NCBI RefSeq assembly: GCF_003985125.1
Contig: NZ_ML133575.1
Location: forward strand, 1 to 64,000
Origin: Rhizobium phaseoli
GTDB lineage: Bacteria; Pseudomonadota; Alphaproteobacteria; Rhizobiales; Rhizobiaceae
Length of the DNA: 64,000 nt
Direction of reading: 5' to 3'
Shown here: one piece after another, positions 10,700-20,169 of the stretch
Layout: each line of letters begins with the position of its first letter
How positions within the stretch are numbered: the first letter of the stretch is position 1
Translations under genes and position numbers: made by a program
Notes under the pieces: model-generated
Seen by the model: only the letters and a program-made list of their open reading frames with translations
Database searches by the model: none
What the model was told of the DNA's origin: nothing

Positions 10700-12589
10700 A
10701 TGGGTACGTCAAGACATCGCAGGTGGCGCAGAAAGATCGGACCCGTTTCGCGCTGGCTGCCGGCTTTCGCGCGTCTTTCAACCGTGCTGCTGCTGATTGC
10801 GCTTGGGCTTTTCGTGGCGCTGAGGGTGGCAGCGCCCTATCTGATCACGACTGGTTTCGTGCGCTCCGGCATCGAGGACGCACTGTCGAAATGGACGGGC
10901 TATCAGGCTGAGATCAAAGGCGATCCGGTTCTCGAATTCTGGCCGACGCCACGCATCACGCTCAACGAGGTCACGATCCGCCAGCCGCGTGAAAGCGGTG
11001 ACAAGCTGCTCGGCAGGATTGAAAGCCTCTCGGCCGATTTCAGCCTCATCGATGCACTGAGAGGCCGAACCAGTTTCCACGAATTCCATCTGCTGCGCCC
11101 CAACCTGGCGCTGACGCGTGACGAAAAAGGCCTGATCGACTGGAGCTATGCCGGTCTGCTTGCCCGTGCGATCAGCGGCGTACGCTACGAAAACGGAGCC
11201 GAGGTGCTCGATCCGGCTCTCGATGCCGAGATCGGCGCAGTGACCGTCGAAGACGGCACGTTTGCCGTCACCGACATCGCCAGCGCCAAGACCTACCATT
11301 TCGACAGCGTCACGGCCGACATCGCCTGGCCGCGGCTCTCAGGCGCGATCTCGGCCGTCGTCATCGCCCGCAACAACGGCGAGGACCTGAAGGTCGATTT
11401 CGCCTCGCGCCAGCCGCTGCTCGCCTTTGCCGGCAAGAGTGCCGAGACGCGGACGTCGCTGACGTCAAACCTGCTGACCGTGCGTTTCCAGGGGATTGCC
11501 AGCATCGCCAGCCTTTCGGCCCTTTCCGGCAATATCGCCGTCAGCATTGCCGATGTGCCGGCCCTTCTCACATGGTCGGGCAGATCGATCCCCGGCATCG
11601 GGACGCTGAAGAGCGCCTCGCTGGAATCCGACATCATGTCGTCGGGCAACGGGCTGCGCTTCAACGATCTCAGCCTGTCGCTGAACGAGGCAAGCGCCAC
11701 CGGCGTCATGGACTTTTCGACCGAACCCGGCAAACGTCCGAAGATCGGCGGCACGCTTGCCTTCGACCAGATGAACCTCAAGCCGTTCCTGGACGCCTTT
11801 GCGCTCAGGCTTGCCGCAGGCGAGGCGGAGGATATCTCCGGCATGCGCGAACCGCTGCAACTGCTCGATATCGACGTCAGGCTTTCGGCGCGACGCGCGC
11901 AGATGGGCCTCTTCGAGCTTTCCGATGTCGGCGCCAGCATGATCGTGACCGGCGGCGAGGCGAAATTCGATATCGGCGACAGCGCCTTCGAAGGCGGTGA
12001 AATGACCGCGCATCTGGAAGCGACACGGCGCGATTTCGACGGCGGCGGCAAATTGCAGCTGTCGATCCGCGATGCCGACTTCGCCGCCCTTGCCGAGCGC
12101 CTGCAGCTCAAAGGGCCGCTGCCGCTGGCGACGGGATCGCTCGACCTCGACCTGCAGTCGCCAAAGGCGATCTGGACGACCGGACTTGCCGACGTCACCG
12201 GCAAGCTGCACTTCTGGACGCAGGAGGGCACGATCCCCGGCGTCGATGTTGGAACGCTGCGGAGCCAGGCCGCCGAAAAGGCGTTCTTTCCGCTGAGTGC
12301 GGCGGCAAACGGCGCCTTTGCCTTCAGCCGGCTGGACCTCCAGGCCGATTTCGCCAATGGTTCGGCCGAGATCCACGACGCTCATATCACCGGGCCAGCA
12401 CAGACGCTGACGCTTTCAGGGGTGGTCACCTATCAGTCGAACGGGCTGGCGCTTTCCGGATCGCTGGAGGCAACCGATCCGGCCAAAGCGGCCGAGCTGC
12501 CGCTTCTGCCCTTCTTCATCGGTGGCTCCTGGCCAAACCCGGTGATTTCGCCGGTCCCGCTTTTCGGCAACAGCCCTCACGCGCAGTAA
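10700..12589 (+). CDS. AsmA-family inner-membrane-anchored protein
   Basis: A 629-residue protein with a basic N-terminus, one membrane segment (about residues 24-48, LLLIALGLFVALRV) and a long periplasmic part rich in beta strands with repeating short hydrophobic/polar stretches. The pattern matches AsmA-like proteins, which are linked to outer-membrane assembly and lipid transport between the membranes. The frame is open from a GTG at 10691, but the ATG at 10700 is preceded by GGTGGAG in ribosome-site position, so I start there. It is convergent with the pot genes, whose last stop is 2 bases away. The exact substrate or partner cannot be told from sequence. Confidence 0.75.
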   Translation: MGTSRHRRWRRKIGPVSRWLPAFARLSTVLLLIALGLFVALRVAAPYLITTGFVRSGIEDALSKWTGYQAEIKGDPVLEFWPTPRITLNEVTIRQPRESGDKLLGRIESLSADFSLIDALRGRTSFHEFHLLRPNLALTRDEKGLIDWSYAGLLARAISGVRYENGAEVLDPALDAEIGAVTVEDGTFAVTDIASAKTYHFDSVTADIAWPRLSGAISAVVIARNNGEDLKVDFASRQPLLAFAGKSAETRTSLTSNLLTVRFQGIASIASLSALSGNIAVSIADVPALLTWSGRSIPGIGTLKSASLESDIMSSGNGLRFNDLSLSLNEASATGVMDFSTEPGKRPKIGGTLAFDQMNLKPFLDAFALRLAAGEAEDISGMREPLQLLDIDVRLSARRAQMGLFELSDVGASMIVTGGEAKFDIGDSAFEGGEMTAHLEATRRDFDGGGKLQLSIRDADFAALAERLQLKGPLPLATGSLDLDLQSPKAIWTTGLADVTGKLHFWTQEGTIPGVDVGTLRSQAAEKAFFPLSAAANGAFAFSRLDLQADFANGSAEIHDAHITGPAQTLTLSGVVTYQSNGLALSGSLEATDPAKAAELPLLPFFIGGSWPNPVISPVPLFGNSPHAQ

Positions 12590-12590
12590 A

Positions 12591-13409
12591 TCAGGCCCCG
12601 GCGGCAGCCGCCCGCTCGTCCCGATCACGCTGGATTTCACGGCGCTTGGTGATGATCGAGGCGCAGACGACCCCGACCGCGACGATGCCGATCAGGATGG
12701 TGCAGACCGCATTGATCTCCGGCGTCACGCCCAGGCGCACCTGACTGTAGATCTTCATCGGCAGCGTGGTTGCGCCCGGGCCCGAGGTGAAGCTTGCGAT
12801 CACGAGGTCATCCAGCGACAGCGTGAACGCCAGGATCCACCCCGAAAATACTGCCGGCGAGATGATCGGCAGGGTGATTTCGAAGAAGGTGCGCACCGGC
12901 GGCGCCCCGAGATCCTGCGCCGCCTCCTCGATCGATTGATCGAAGCTTAGAAGCCGTGACTGCACGACGACGGCGACAAAGCACATGGTCAGTGTCGTAT
13001 GCGCCAGCGTGATCGTCCAGAAGCCGCGGTCGAAGCCGATCGCCACGAAAAGCAGCAGCAGTGACAGGCCGGTGATGACCTCGGGCATGACGAGCGGTGC
13101 ATAGACCATGCCGGAGAAAAGCATGCGGCCGCGAAAGCGGGTGTAACGCACCAGCGTCAGCGCCGCCATGGTGCCGAGGACGGTGGCGAAGGTGGCCGAC
13201 AACAGACCGACGCGGATCGTCACCCAGGCGGCATCGAGCAAAGCCTGGTTTGACAGCAGCGAGACGTACCATTTGGTGGAGAAGCCGCCCCAGACGGTAA
13301 CGAGCTTCGACTCGTTGAAGGAAAAGATCACCAGCAGCACGATCGGCAGATAGAGAAAGGCAAAGCCGAGCACGACGGAGATGATGTTGAAACGGGTCCA
13401 TCGCAGCAT
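12591..13409 (-). CDS. potI: Putrescine/spermidine ABC transporter permease PotI
   Basis: A 272-residue inner-membrane protein with about six hydrophobic segments. The cytoplasmic EAA loop reads EEAAQDLGAPPVRTFFEITLP and docks on the ATPase. This is the second permease of the polyamine set, and the length is typical. It is the last gene of potF-potG-potH-potI, 3 bases after potH. The end is 2 bases from the stop of the convergent AsmA-like gene, with no room for a dedicated terminator. Confidence 0.88.
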   Translation of the reverse strand: MLRWTRFNIISVVLGFAFLYLPIVLLVIFSFNESKLVTVWGGFSTKWYVSLLSNQALLDAAWVTIRVGLLSATFATVLGTMAALTLVRYTRFRGRMLFSGMVYAPLVMPEVITGLSLLLLFVAIGFDRGFWTITLAHTTLTMCFVAVVVQSRLLSFDQSIEEAAQDLGAPPVRTFFEITLPIISPAVFSGWILAFTLSLDDLVIASFTSGPGATTLPMKIYSQVRLGVTPEINAVCTILIGIVAVGVVCASIITKRREIQRDRDERAAAAGA

Positions 13410-13412
13410 GGT

Positions 13413-14324
13413 CTATTTCCCCCGCTCTTCGGCCTTGGCCTGTGCATTCTGGAAGAAGACGATCGGGATCACCAGGATCATCAGCAGGATGGTCGCGACC
13501 GCCGAGGAGACCGGCCAGTCGCGATTGGCGTTGAACTCGTTCCAGAGCGTCTTGCCGATCATCAGCGTCTGTGAACCGCCGAGAAGATCGGGAATGACGA
13601 ACTCGCCGACGGCGGGGATGAAGACCAGCATGCAGCCTGCCACCACGCCTGGGATCGACAGCGGGAAAGTGACGCGCCAGAAGGCCCGGATCGGCGTGCA
13701 GCCGAGATCCTGGGCCGCCTCGATCAGCGTGCCGTCCATCTTTTCGAGCGCCGAATAGAGCGGCAGCACCATGAAGGGCAGGTAGGAATAGACGATACCG
13801 ATATAGACCGCCGTCGGGGTGTTGAGAATGATCAGCGGGGTGTCGATGATATGCAGCGACAGCAGGAGCTGGTTCAGCAGTCCCTCGGGTTTCAGGATGG
13901 CAATCCAGGCATAGACGCGGATCAAGAAGCTCGTCCAGAACGGCAGGATGACGAGCATCAGCAGCGTCGGGCGGATGGTGCGCGGCGCCTGCGCCATGCC
14001 ATAGGCGATCGGATAAGCGATCAGCAGCATCAGCAAAGTCGAGACCGCCGCGATGATGACGCTCGACAGGTAAGCGTTGAAGTAGAGCGGATCGTCGGTG
14101 AGATAGCCGTAATTGTCGAAGGAGAAGGTCGCAACCTTGCTCCAGAAACCGCTCCAGCCGTCGGCAAAGGAGAAGACAGGCTCATAGGGCGGAATGGCGA
14201 TCGCCGTCGTCGACAGTGAGATGCGGAAGACGATGAAGAACGGCGCCAGAAAGAAGAGCAGCAGCCAGGCATAGGGAATGACGATGACGAGGCGGTTATA
14301 GAAGCGTGATGCCAGCGTGCCCAT
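13413..14324 (-). CDS. potH: Putrescine/spermidine ABC transporter permease PotH
   Basis: A 303-residue permease with an N-terminal membrane segment (residues 14-33) followed by about five more, and the EAA loop EAAQDLGCTPIRAFWRVTFP. It carries the longer N-terminal and periplasmic region typical of PotH/PotB. It sits 4 bases after potG in the operon and pairs with PotI to form the channel. The family assignment is firm; putrescine rather than spermidine is inferred from the puuA-puuB-like catabolic genes further along the window. Confidence 0.88.
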   Translation of the reverse strand: MGTLASRFYNRLVIVIPYAWLLLFFLAPFFIVFRISLSTTAIAIPPYEPVFSFADGWSGFWSKVATFSFDNYGYLTDDPLYFNAYLSSVIIAAVSTLLMLLIAYPIAYGMAQAPRTIRPTLLMLVILPFWTSFLIRVYAWIAILKPEGLLNQLLLSLHIIDTPLIILNTPTAVYIGIVYSYLPFMVLPLYSALEKMDGTLIEAAQDLGCTPIRAFWRVTFPLSIPGVVAGCMLVFIPAVGEFVIPDLLGGSQTLMIGKTLWNEFNANRDWPVSSAVATILLMILVIPIVFFQNAQAKAEERGK

Positions 14325-14328
14325 GATT

Positions 14329-15471
14329 TCAATCCTTCAGCAGCACGCCTGCATCCTGATCGAAGGAAACCCAGACATCCTGATCATAGGTGAAGGGGTC
14401 TTCGACGGAACGCCGGGCATTGAGGGAAGAGGCTCTGACGAATTGGCCGCTCGCCAGCTTGATGTGGAAGACGGTCATGTCGCCGAGATAGCCGATATCC
14501 CAGATCTCGCCCCTGGCCGCATTGACCGGGGCGTTTGCCGGTGCCGCGCGGCTGACGCGGATCTTCTCCGGGCGGATGGCAAAACCGACCGTGCTGCCGA
14601 CTGCCGGAGTGTCGGGGGCGGCAATGCGGATGGTGAAATCGCTGTCGACTGAGATCTCGACGGCACCATTTCCCGACGTCGTCACCTTGCCGTCGAAGAT
14701 GTTCACGTCACCGATGAAATCGGCGACGAATCGGCAATTCGGCGCCTCGTAGATCTCGGCCGGCGTTGCGACCTGCACGACCTTGCCGTGGCTCATGACG
14801 GCGATGCGGTCGGCCATGGTCATCGCCTCTTCCTGGTCGTGGGTGACGACGACGAAGGTGAGGCCGAGGCTTTGCTGCAAGTCCATCAGTTCGAACTGGG
14901 TTTCCTCGCGCAGCTTCTTGTCGAGCGCGCCGAGCGGTTCGTCGAGCAGCAGCACTTTCGGGCGCTTGGCAAGCGACCGGGCGAGCGCCACGCGCTGGCG
15001 CTGACCGCCGGAAAGCTGGTTCGGTTTGCGGGAGGCAAACTGCTCGAGCTTGACGAGCTTCAGCATCTGCGACACGCGCTCTGCCATCTCGTCCTTCGGC
15101 ATGCCGTCCTGCTTCAGGCCGAAGGCGATGTTCTTCTCGACGGTCATATGCGGGAAAAGCGCATAGGACTGGAACATCATATTGACCGGCCGCTTGTAGG
15201 GGGGCGTGCCGGCGAGGTCGGTGCCATCGAGAACGATTTCGCCCGATGTCGGCTGTTCGAAGCCGGCGAGCATGCGCAGAAGCGTCGACTTGCCGCAGCC
15301 GGACGCGCCGAGCAGCGCGAAGAATTCGCGGTGATAGATGTTCAGCGACAGATCATTGACGGCGGTGAAATCGCCGAAGCGCTTGGTGACGTTCTTGAAG
15401 GCTATGAAAGGTTTTGCTGACGGATCGGTCCAGGGTGCGAAAGCGCGGCGGATATTGCCTAAGGACTTCAT
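14329..15471 (-). CDS. potG: Putrescine/spermidine ABC transporter ATPase PotG
   Basis: A 380-residue nucleotide-binding subunit: Walker A GASGCGKST near residue 54, Q-loop in MMFQSYALFPHMTVE, signature LSGGQRQRVALARSLA, Walker B VLLLDEPLGALD and the switch His in VVTHDQEEA. The last 130 residues form a TOBE-type regulatory domain, as in PotA/PotG. A GGGGAA ribosome site lies just before the ATG. It is separated from potF by 156 bases that hold a hairpin and a RIME repeat, so the binding protein may be made in excess over the membrane parts. Confidence 0.92.
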   Translation of the reverse strand: MKSLGNIRRAFAPWTDPSAKPFIAFKNVTKRFGDFTAVNDLSLNIYHREFFALLGASGCGKSTLLRMLAGFEQPTSGEIVLDGTDLAGTPPYKRPVNMMFQSYALFPHMTVEKNIAFGLKQDGMPKDEMAERVSQMLKLVKLEQFASRKPNQLSGGQRQRVALARSLAKRPKVLLLDEPLGALDKKLREETQFELMDLQQSLGLTFVVVTHDQEEAMTMADRIAVMSHGKVVQVATPAEIYEAPNCRFVADFIGDVNIFDGKVTTSGNGAVEISVDSDFTIRIAAPDTPAVGSTVGFAIRPEKIRVSRAAPANAPVNAARGEIWDIGYLGDMTVFHIKLASGQFVRASSLNARRSVEDPFTYDQDVWVSFDQDAGVLLKD

Positions 15472-15510
15472 ATTATTCCCCGAGAATATGGATTTCAGCC
15501 GGCCTCCACC

Positions 15511-15562
15511 TAGAGCATGATGCCGAAAAGCGTGAGCGGTTTTCGGGCGACATCATGCTCTA
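15511..15562. repeat. RIME-type palindromic repeat (module 1 only)
   Basis: Outer arms TAGAGCATGATG / CATCATGCTCTA and inner arms CCGAAAA / TTTTCGG around a short centre, 52 bases in all. It is the same module as at 50384-50435 and is half-shared with 20083-20143. The form matches the Rhizobium intergenic mosaic element family. Here it sits inside an operon, between potF and potG, and in transcript form would fold into a long hairpin. Confidence 0.8.
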
Positions 15563-15592
15563 ACTCTTCAGTGTTCTAGGCCGCGAGTTGAA

Positions 15593-15618
15593 AGGCCCGG
15601 ACGTTTCCGTCCGGGCCT
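15593..15618 (-). terminator. Hairpin after potF (partial terminator or mRNA stabiliser)
   Basis: Perfect 11-bp stem AGGCCCGGACG / CGTCCGGGCCT with a 4-base loop, 9 bases after the potF stop. The minus strand continues with only three T. In binding-protein-dependent transporters such hairpins often let most transcripts end after the binding protein while some read through to the other subunits. Confidence 0.7.
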
Positions 15619-15627
15619 GGCATCGAC

Positions 15628-16725
15628 TTACTGGCCGGTTACGACCTTCGTCCAGATTCGCGTCGCCGTGCGCTGGGTCTTCGGATCCCACGGCTTGACG
15701 GTGAACAATCCCTTCATCACCTCATCCGTCGGGTAGACCGCCGGATCTTCGAGCACATCCTTGCTGACGAATTGCTGCGAGGCCTTGTTGCCGTTGGCAT
15801 AGAAGGTGTGGTCGCTCGCCTTGGCGATGACTTCGGGCTTCATCATGTAGTTCAGGAACTCATGCGCTTCGGCCACATGCTTGGCATCGGCGGGGATCGC
15901 CATCATATCGAACCACATCTGAGCGCCCTGCACCGGGATCGAGTAGTTGACCTCGACACCGTTCTTGGCTTCGGCCGCGCGGTCGCGGGCCTGCAGCATG
16001 TCGCCGGAATAGCCGAAGGCGATGCAGATGTCGCCGTTGGCAAGGGCGTTGATATATTCGGAGGAGTGGAATTTGCGGATATAGGGGCGAACCGCCGTCA
16101 GCAGTTCCTCGACCTTCTTGAAATCCTCGGCCTTGGTGGAGTTCGGATCGAGGCCGAGATATTTCAGCGCCGTCGTCATGACGTCCTTCGGCGTGTCGAG
16201 CACGTAGATGCCGCAGTCCTTGAACTTTTCGGCGACCTTCGGATCGAAGATCACCTCGAGGCCCGGCTTGGCATCGGGACCGAGAATCTCGGCAACCTTC
16301 TTGACGTTGTAGCCGATGCCGTCGGTGCCCCACATGTAATCGACGGCATATTCATTGCCCGGATCGTATGAGGCGGTGCGCTGCTCGATCACGTCCCACA
16401 TGTTGGACAGGTTCGGCAGCTTCGACTTGTCGAGCTTCTGGAAGACGCCGGCCTGGATCTGGCGCTGCAGGAAGTCGGCGGTGGGAACGACGACATCATA
16501 ACCGGTGCCGCCGGCGAGCAGCTTGGTTTCGACGGTCTCGTTGGAATCGAAGGTGTCGTAAACGACCTTGATGCCGGTTTCCTTGGTGAAATCGGTCAGG
16601 ATGCTGTCATCGATATAATCCGACCAGTTGTAGACGTTGACGACACGCTCCTGCGCGACGGCCGGGGCGGCGGCAAAAAGCGCGGCGATGGCGGCGGCCG
16701 TCACGCTTGCGATGGTTGACCTCAT
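15628..16725 (-). CDS. potF: Putrescine-binding periplasmic protein PotF
   Basis: A 365-residue solute-binding protein. Residues 1-24 form a signal peptide ending AAAPAVA before QERVVNVYNW; the mature start with VYNWSDYID is the typical PotF/PotD opening. The body contains VVVPTADFLQRQ and GYSGDMLQARDRA, as in the family. It delivers polyamines to PotGHI in the inner membrane. AGGAGA precedes the ATG. It is the first gene of the operon and is followed by a strong hairpin. Ligand preference between putrescine and spermidine cannot be decided from what I can see. Confidence 0.92.
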   Translation of the reverse strand: MRSTIASVTAAAIAALFAAAPAVAQERVVNVYNWSDYIDDSILTDFTKETGIKVVYDTFDSNETVETKLLAGGTGYDVVVPTADFLQRQIQAGVFQKLDKSKLPNLSNMWDVIEQRTASYDPGNEYAVDYMWGTDGIGYNVKKVAEILGPDAKPGLEVIFDPKVAEKFKDCGIYVLDTPKDVMTTALKYLGLDPNSTKAEDFKKVEELLTAVRPYIRKFHSSEYINALANGDICIAFGYSGDMLQARDRAAEAKNGVEVNYSIPVQGAQMWFDMMAIPADAKHVAEAHEFLNYMMKPEVIAKASDHTFYANGNKASQQFVSKDVLEDPAVYPTDEVMKGLFTVKPWDPKTQRTATRIWTKVVTGQ

Positions 16726-16849
16726 GACTTCTCCTGTTTGTTCAAAGCGCCCGCATCCCCGGGCATCTTTTCCCTCTGGTTTGCCCGCAGACTAAGAAGG
16801 AATTTCTAAGCCCACAAGCGCAAAAACTGCGCTCTCAACGATTTCACAA

Positions 16850-18259
16850 TCACTGGAAGTCGAAGGCGCTGAGGCCTGCCACCATCTCGTCGAGCCCGAG
16901 CGGCCTCGTCACCGGCGGCTCGGCGCGGGAAAGACAGCCGCGCCGCTCGCAGAGGCGACAGGCCGGGCCGATCGCGACCGGATCGAGCGCCGTCGCCTGC
17001 CCATAGGCCAGCCCCTCGCCAAGGGCGGCGTCACAGCCGATCAGGATCGCGGTGCGCCTGACCCTTTCGGCGAATTCGACGCTCGGCCCCTCCAGGGTGC
17101 GGGCAACCGTCAGGAAGGAGGCTCCGTCAGGCATGACGACCGTCTCGGCGAGAATCTGACCCGGCTGCAGGAAGGCGGCGTGAACATTGAGCTTCGGACA
17201 GCCGCCGCCGAAACGGGCCTGCGGAAAGCCCTGGGCGCCGGCTCGGCGCAACCGGTGGCCGGCGGCATCGATCTCCATCAGGAAGAAGGGAATGGCCGCC
17301 GCCCCAGGACGCTGCAGCATGGTCAGGCGCGTGGCGGCATGGCCGAAGGAGACGCCGAAGCGGGCGCGCAGAATATCGATGTCGTAACGCGTGGCCTTAG
17401 CCGCCGACAGAAAGGCCTCATAGGGCATGGCGAGCGCCAGGGCCGCGATGCGGGCGAGCTCGAAGCGAGCGATGCGGCGCGCCTCGGCGGAGGAGAGCGA
17501 CAGATCGTCGAGCTCGGCATCGATGGCCGGCAGCAAAGCGAGGTTGGCGGCCTCGATAGCGATCTCATGCGCACGGTCGGCCGGCGACAGCCGCTCGGAA
17601 ATGAACAGCCGCATCGAATGGCGGTCGAAACGGCGGCGCAGATCCGGCATGACGTGCACCGGCAGGACGCGCACCGCAATGCCGCGCTCGGCGCGCAGCC
17701 AGTCCTTCAGCCCGGCGGCAAGATCGGCGCCGCCAGGAAGCGTCGCGGCGAAGGCTTCCGCCGCCGTCTCGATCCGGCCGAAATAGCCGGATCTGCGCTC
17801 CAGCGTCTCGCGCAACTCGTCGAGCGGCAAGCGACCGGCGGCGACGGGCGCATGTCCCTCGGCCGCCATCAGCGCCGTCAGGTCCGACAGCCGGGCAGCC
17901 TGTTCACGATAGGCGCGATAGAGCTTGATCATGCCGCTTGCGGCATTGGGTGCGGCCTCGGCCACCTCGACCAATTCCTGGTCGCCGGGCAGTTCCCCCG
18001 AAAGCAGCGGGTCGGCGAAGACCTCCTTCAGCTGGCCGAGGCTGCCGCCGGTCTGCCCCCGCAATTCCTCCAGATCGACCCTGTAGACGGCCGCGAGCTT
18101 CAAGAGGAGCTGCACCGTCAACGGCCGCTGGTTGCGCTCGATGAGGTTCAGGTAAGATGGCGAAATCTCCAGCGCCTCGGCCATGGCGGTCTGCGTCAGC
18201 GCCAGCGCATTGCGGATCCGCCGCACTTTCGGGCCTGCGAAGATCTTCCGTTCCGCCAT
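16850..18259 (-). CDS. ScfR/RamB-type HTH regulator of C2 (short-chain acyl) metabolism
   Basis: A 469-residue cytoplasmic regulator. The N-terminal XRE helix-turn-helix (IRNALALTQTAMAEALEISP, about residues 14-70) is followed by an IrrE/ImmA-like middle domain and a C-terminal DUF2083-type domain with a CRLCERRGC cysteine cluster. The middle domain has AHEIAIEAA where the metallopeptidase would have HExxH, so the second zinc ligand is missing and peptidase activity is unlikely. The family includes RamB, which controls acetate and glyoxylate-cycle genes. Its place divergent from isocitrate lyase supports that role. The frame is open to a GTG at 18289, but the ATG at 18259 has an AAGGGTG ribosome site. 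No established gene name is given. Confidence 0.8.
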   Translation of the reverse strand: MAERKIFAGPKVRRIRNALALTQTAMAEALEISPSYLNLIERNQRPLTVQLLLKLAAVYRVDLEELRGQTGGSLGQLKEVFADPLLSGELPGDQELVEVAEAAPNAASGMIKLYRAYREQAARLSDLTALMAAEGHAPVAAGRLPLDELRETLERRSGYFGRIETAAEAFAATLPGGADLAAGLKDWLRAERGIAVRVLPVHVMPDLRRRFDRHSMRLFISERLSPADRAHEIAIEAANLALLPAIDAELDDLSLSSAEARRIARFELARIAALALAMPYEAFLSAAKATRYDIDILRARFGVSFGHAATRLTMLQRPGAAAIPFFLMEIDAAGHRLRRAGAQGFPQARFGGGCPKLNVHAAFLQPGQILAETVVMPDGASFLTVARTLEGPSVEFAERVRRTAILIGCDAALGEGLAYGQATALDPVAIGPACRLCERRGCLSRAEPPVTRPLGLDEMVAGLSAFDFQ

Positions 18260-18293
18260 GTCACACCCTTTGACAAAAAGCCGGGCCACTTGA

Positions 18294-18404
18294 TTTACAA
18301 AATTTTACAAATTCACAGCGTGAGCTTGTAAATCCTGCGCATGATAACCCGTTTCCACTGCCGATATCAAAGGTTTTCCTGGCAATTCCGGGCATTTTTG
18401 TAAA
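18294..18404. promoter_or_regulatory. Cluster of TTTGTAAA-type motifs between scfR-like gene and aceA
   Basis: The 193-base divergent gap contains TTTACAA (18294), TTTTACAA (18303), CTTGTAAA (18325) and TTTGTAAA (18397), with another TTTTACAA just inside aceA near 18461. RamB of Corynebacterium binds a related AT-rich motif with TTTGCAAA at its core. These are therefore candidate sites for the adjacent regulator, acting on both its own gene and aceA. Binding is inference; the repeated motif is seen directly. Confidence 0.5.
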
Positions 18405-18452
18405 TTCTGTGGCGCGACACCGGAAACGGCAATTTTCAGTAAGGAGAGCAGC

Positions 18453-19742
<1,290 letters not shown>

Positions 19743-19763
19743 GGCGAACAGGAGGACAGAACC

Positions 19764-20000
19764 ATGGCATCCATTTCACGCGTCCGGGAACGGGCCGAAG
19801 AGCAGACGACCAGCATGAGCGAGGATCAGCAGACGACGATCCGCATGCTCGCCAACGACCTGCACCGGCTGAACCAGTCGGTCATGAAAGCGGTCGAGGC
19901 CGGCGTTTCGGTCGAACTGGTGCGCTCGGCCCGTCATCACGGCGGCGACGGCAACTGGGGCGACCTGCTCATCCCGGTCGTCGTCACCAACCGGCATTGA
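19764..20000 (+). CDS. Small protein encoded downstream of isocitrate lyase
   Basis: A 78-residue soluble protein with a Gln/Asp/Glu-rich helical first half (EEQTTSMSEDQQTTIRMLAND) and a C-terminal half with HHGGDGNWGDLLIP. An AGGAGG ribosome site stands before the ATG and the gene begins 21 bases after aceA, so co-transcription is likely. I do not recognise a named family and assign no function. The strong ribosome site, good codon use and operon position make it very probably real. Confidence 0.75.
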   Translation: MASISRVRERAEEQTTSMSEDQQTTIRMLANDLHRLNQSVMKAVEAGVSVELVRSARHHGGDGNWGDLLIPVVVTNRH

Positions 20001-20050
20001 CCGGGACGTCCGGCGCGGCCCGACGATACGGGGCACGCTGATCGACCAGA

Positions 20051-20081
20051 GCGTCCGCGCATTCTAGAGATGCGCGGGCGC
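20051..20081 (+). terminator. Hairpin after the aceA-linked small gene
   Basis: GCGTCCGCGCAT and ATGCGCGGGCGC form a 12-bp stem with one G-T pair and a 7-base loop, 50 bases after the small gene. It has no T run and directly abuts a RIME-type repeat, so it may be a weak terminator or part of the repeat complex. Confidence 0.45.
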
Positions 20082-20082
20082 T

Positions 20083-20143
20083 TAGAGCATGATGCCGAAA
20101 AGTGTGCGCGGTTTGCTACCGGGTCCAAAATCATCCTGTTCTA
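20083..20143. repeat. Hybrid RIME-type repeat (left of module 1, right of module 2)
   Basis: The left part, TAGAGCATGATGCCGAAAAG onward to GCGCGGTTT, equals the left half of module 1 seen at 50384. The right part, AAAATCATCCTGTTCTA, equals the right end of module 2 seen at 50447-50497. As a result the outer arms no longer match each other. It lies between the aceA-linked small gene and a convergent LysR gene. Confidence 0.75.
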
Positions 20144-20169
20144 GCCATAGACATGGAACGCGCTGACGA

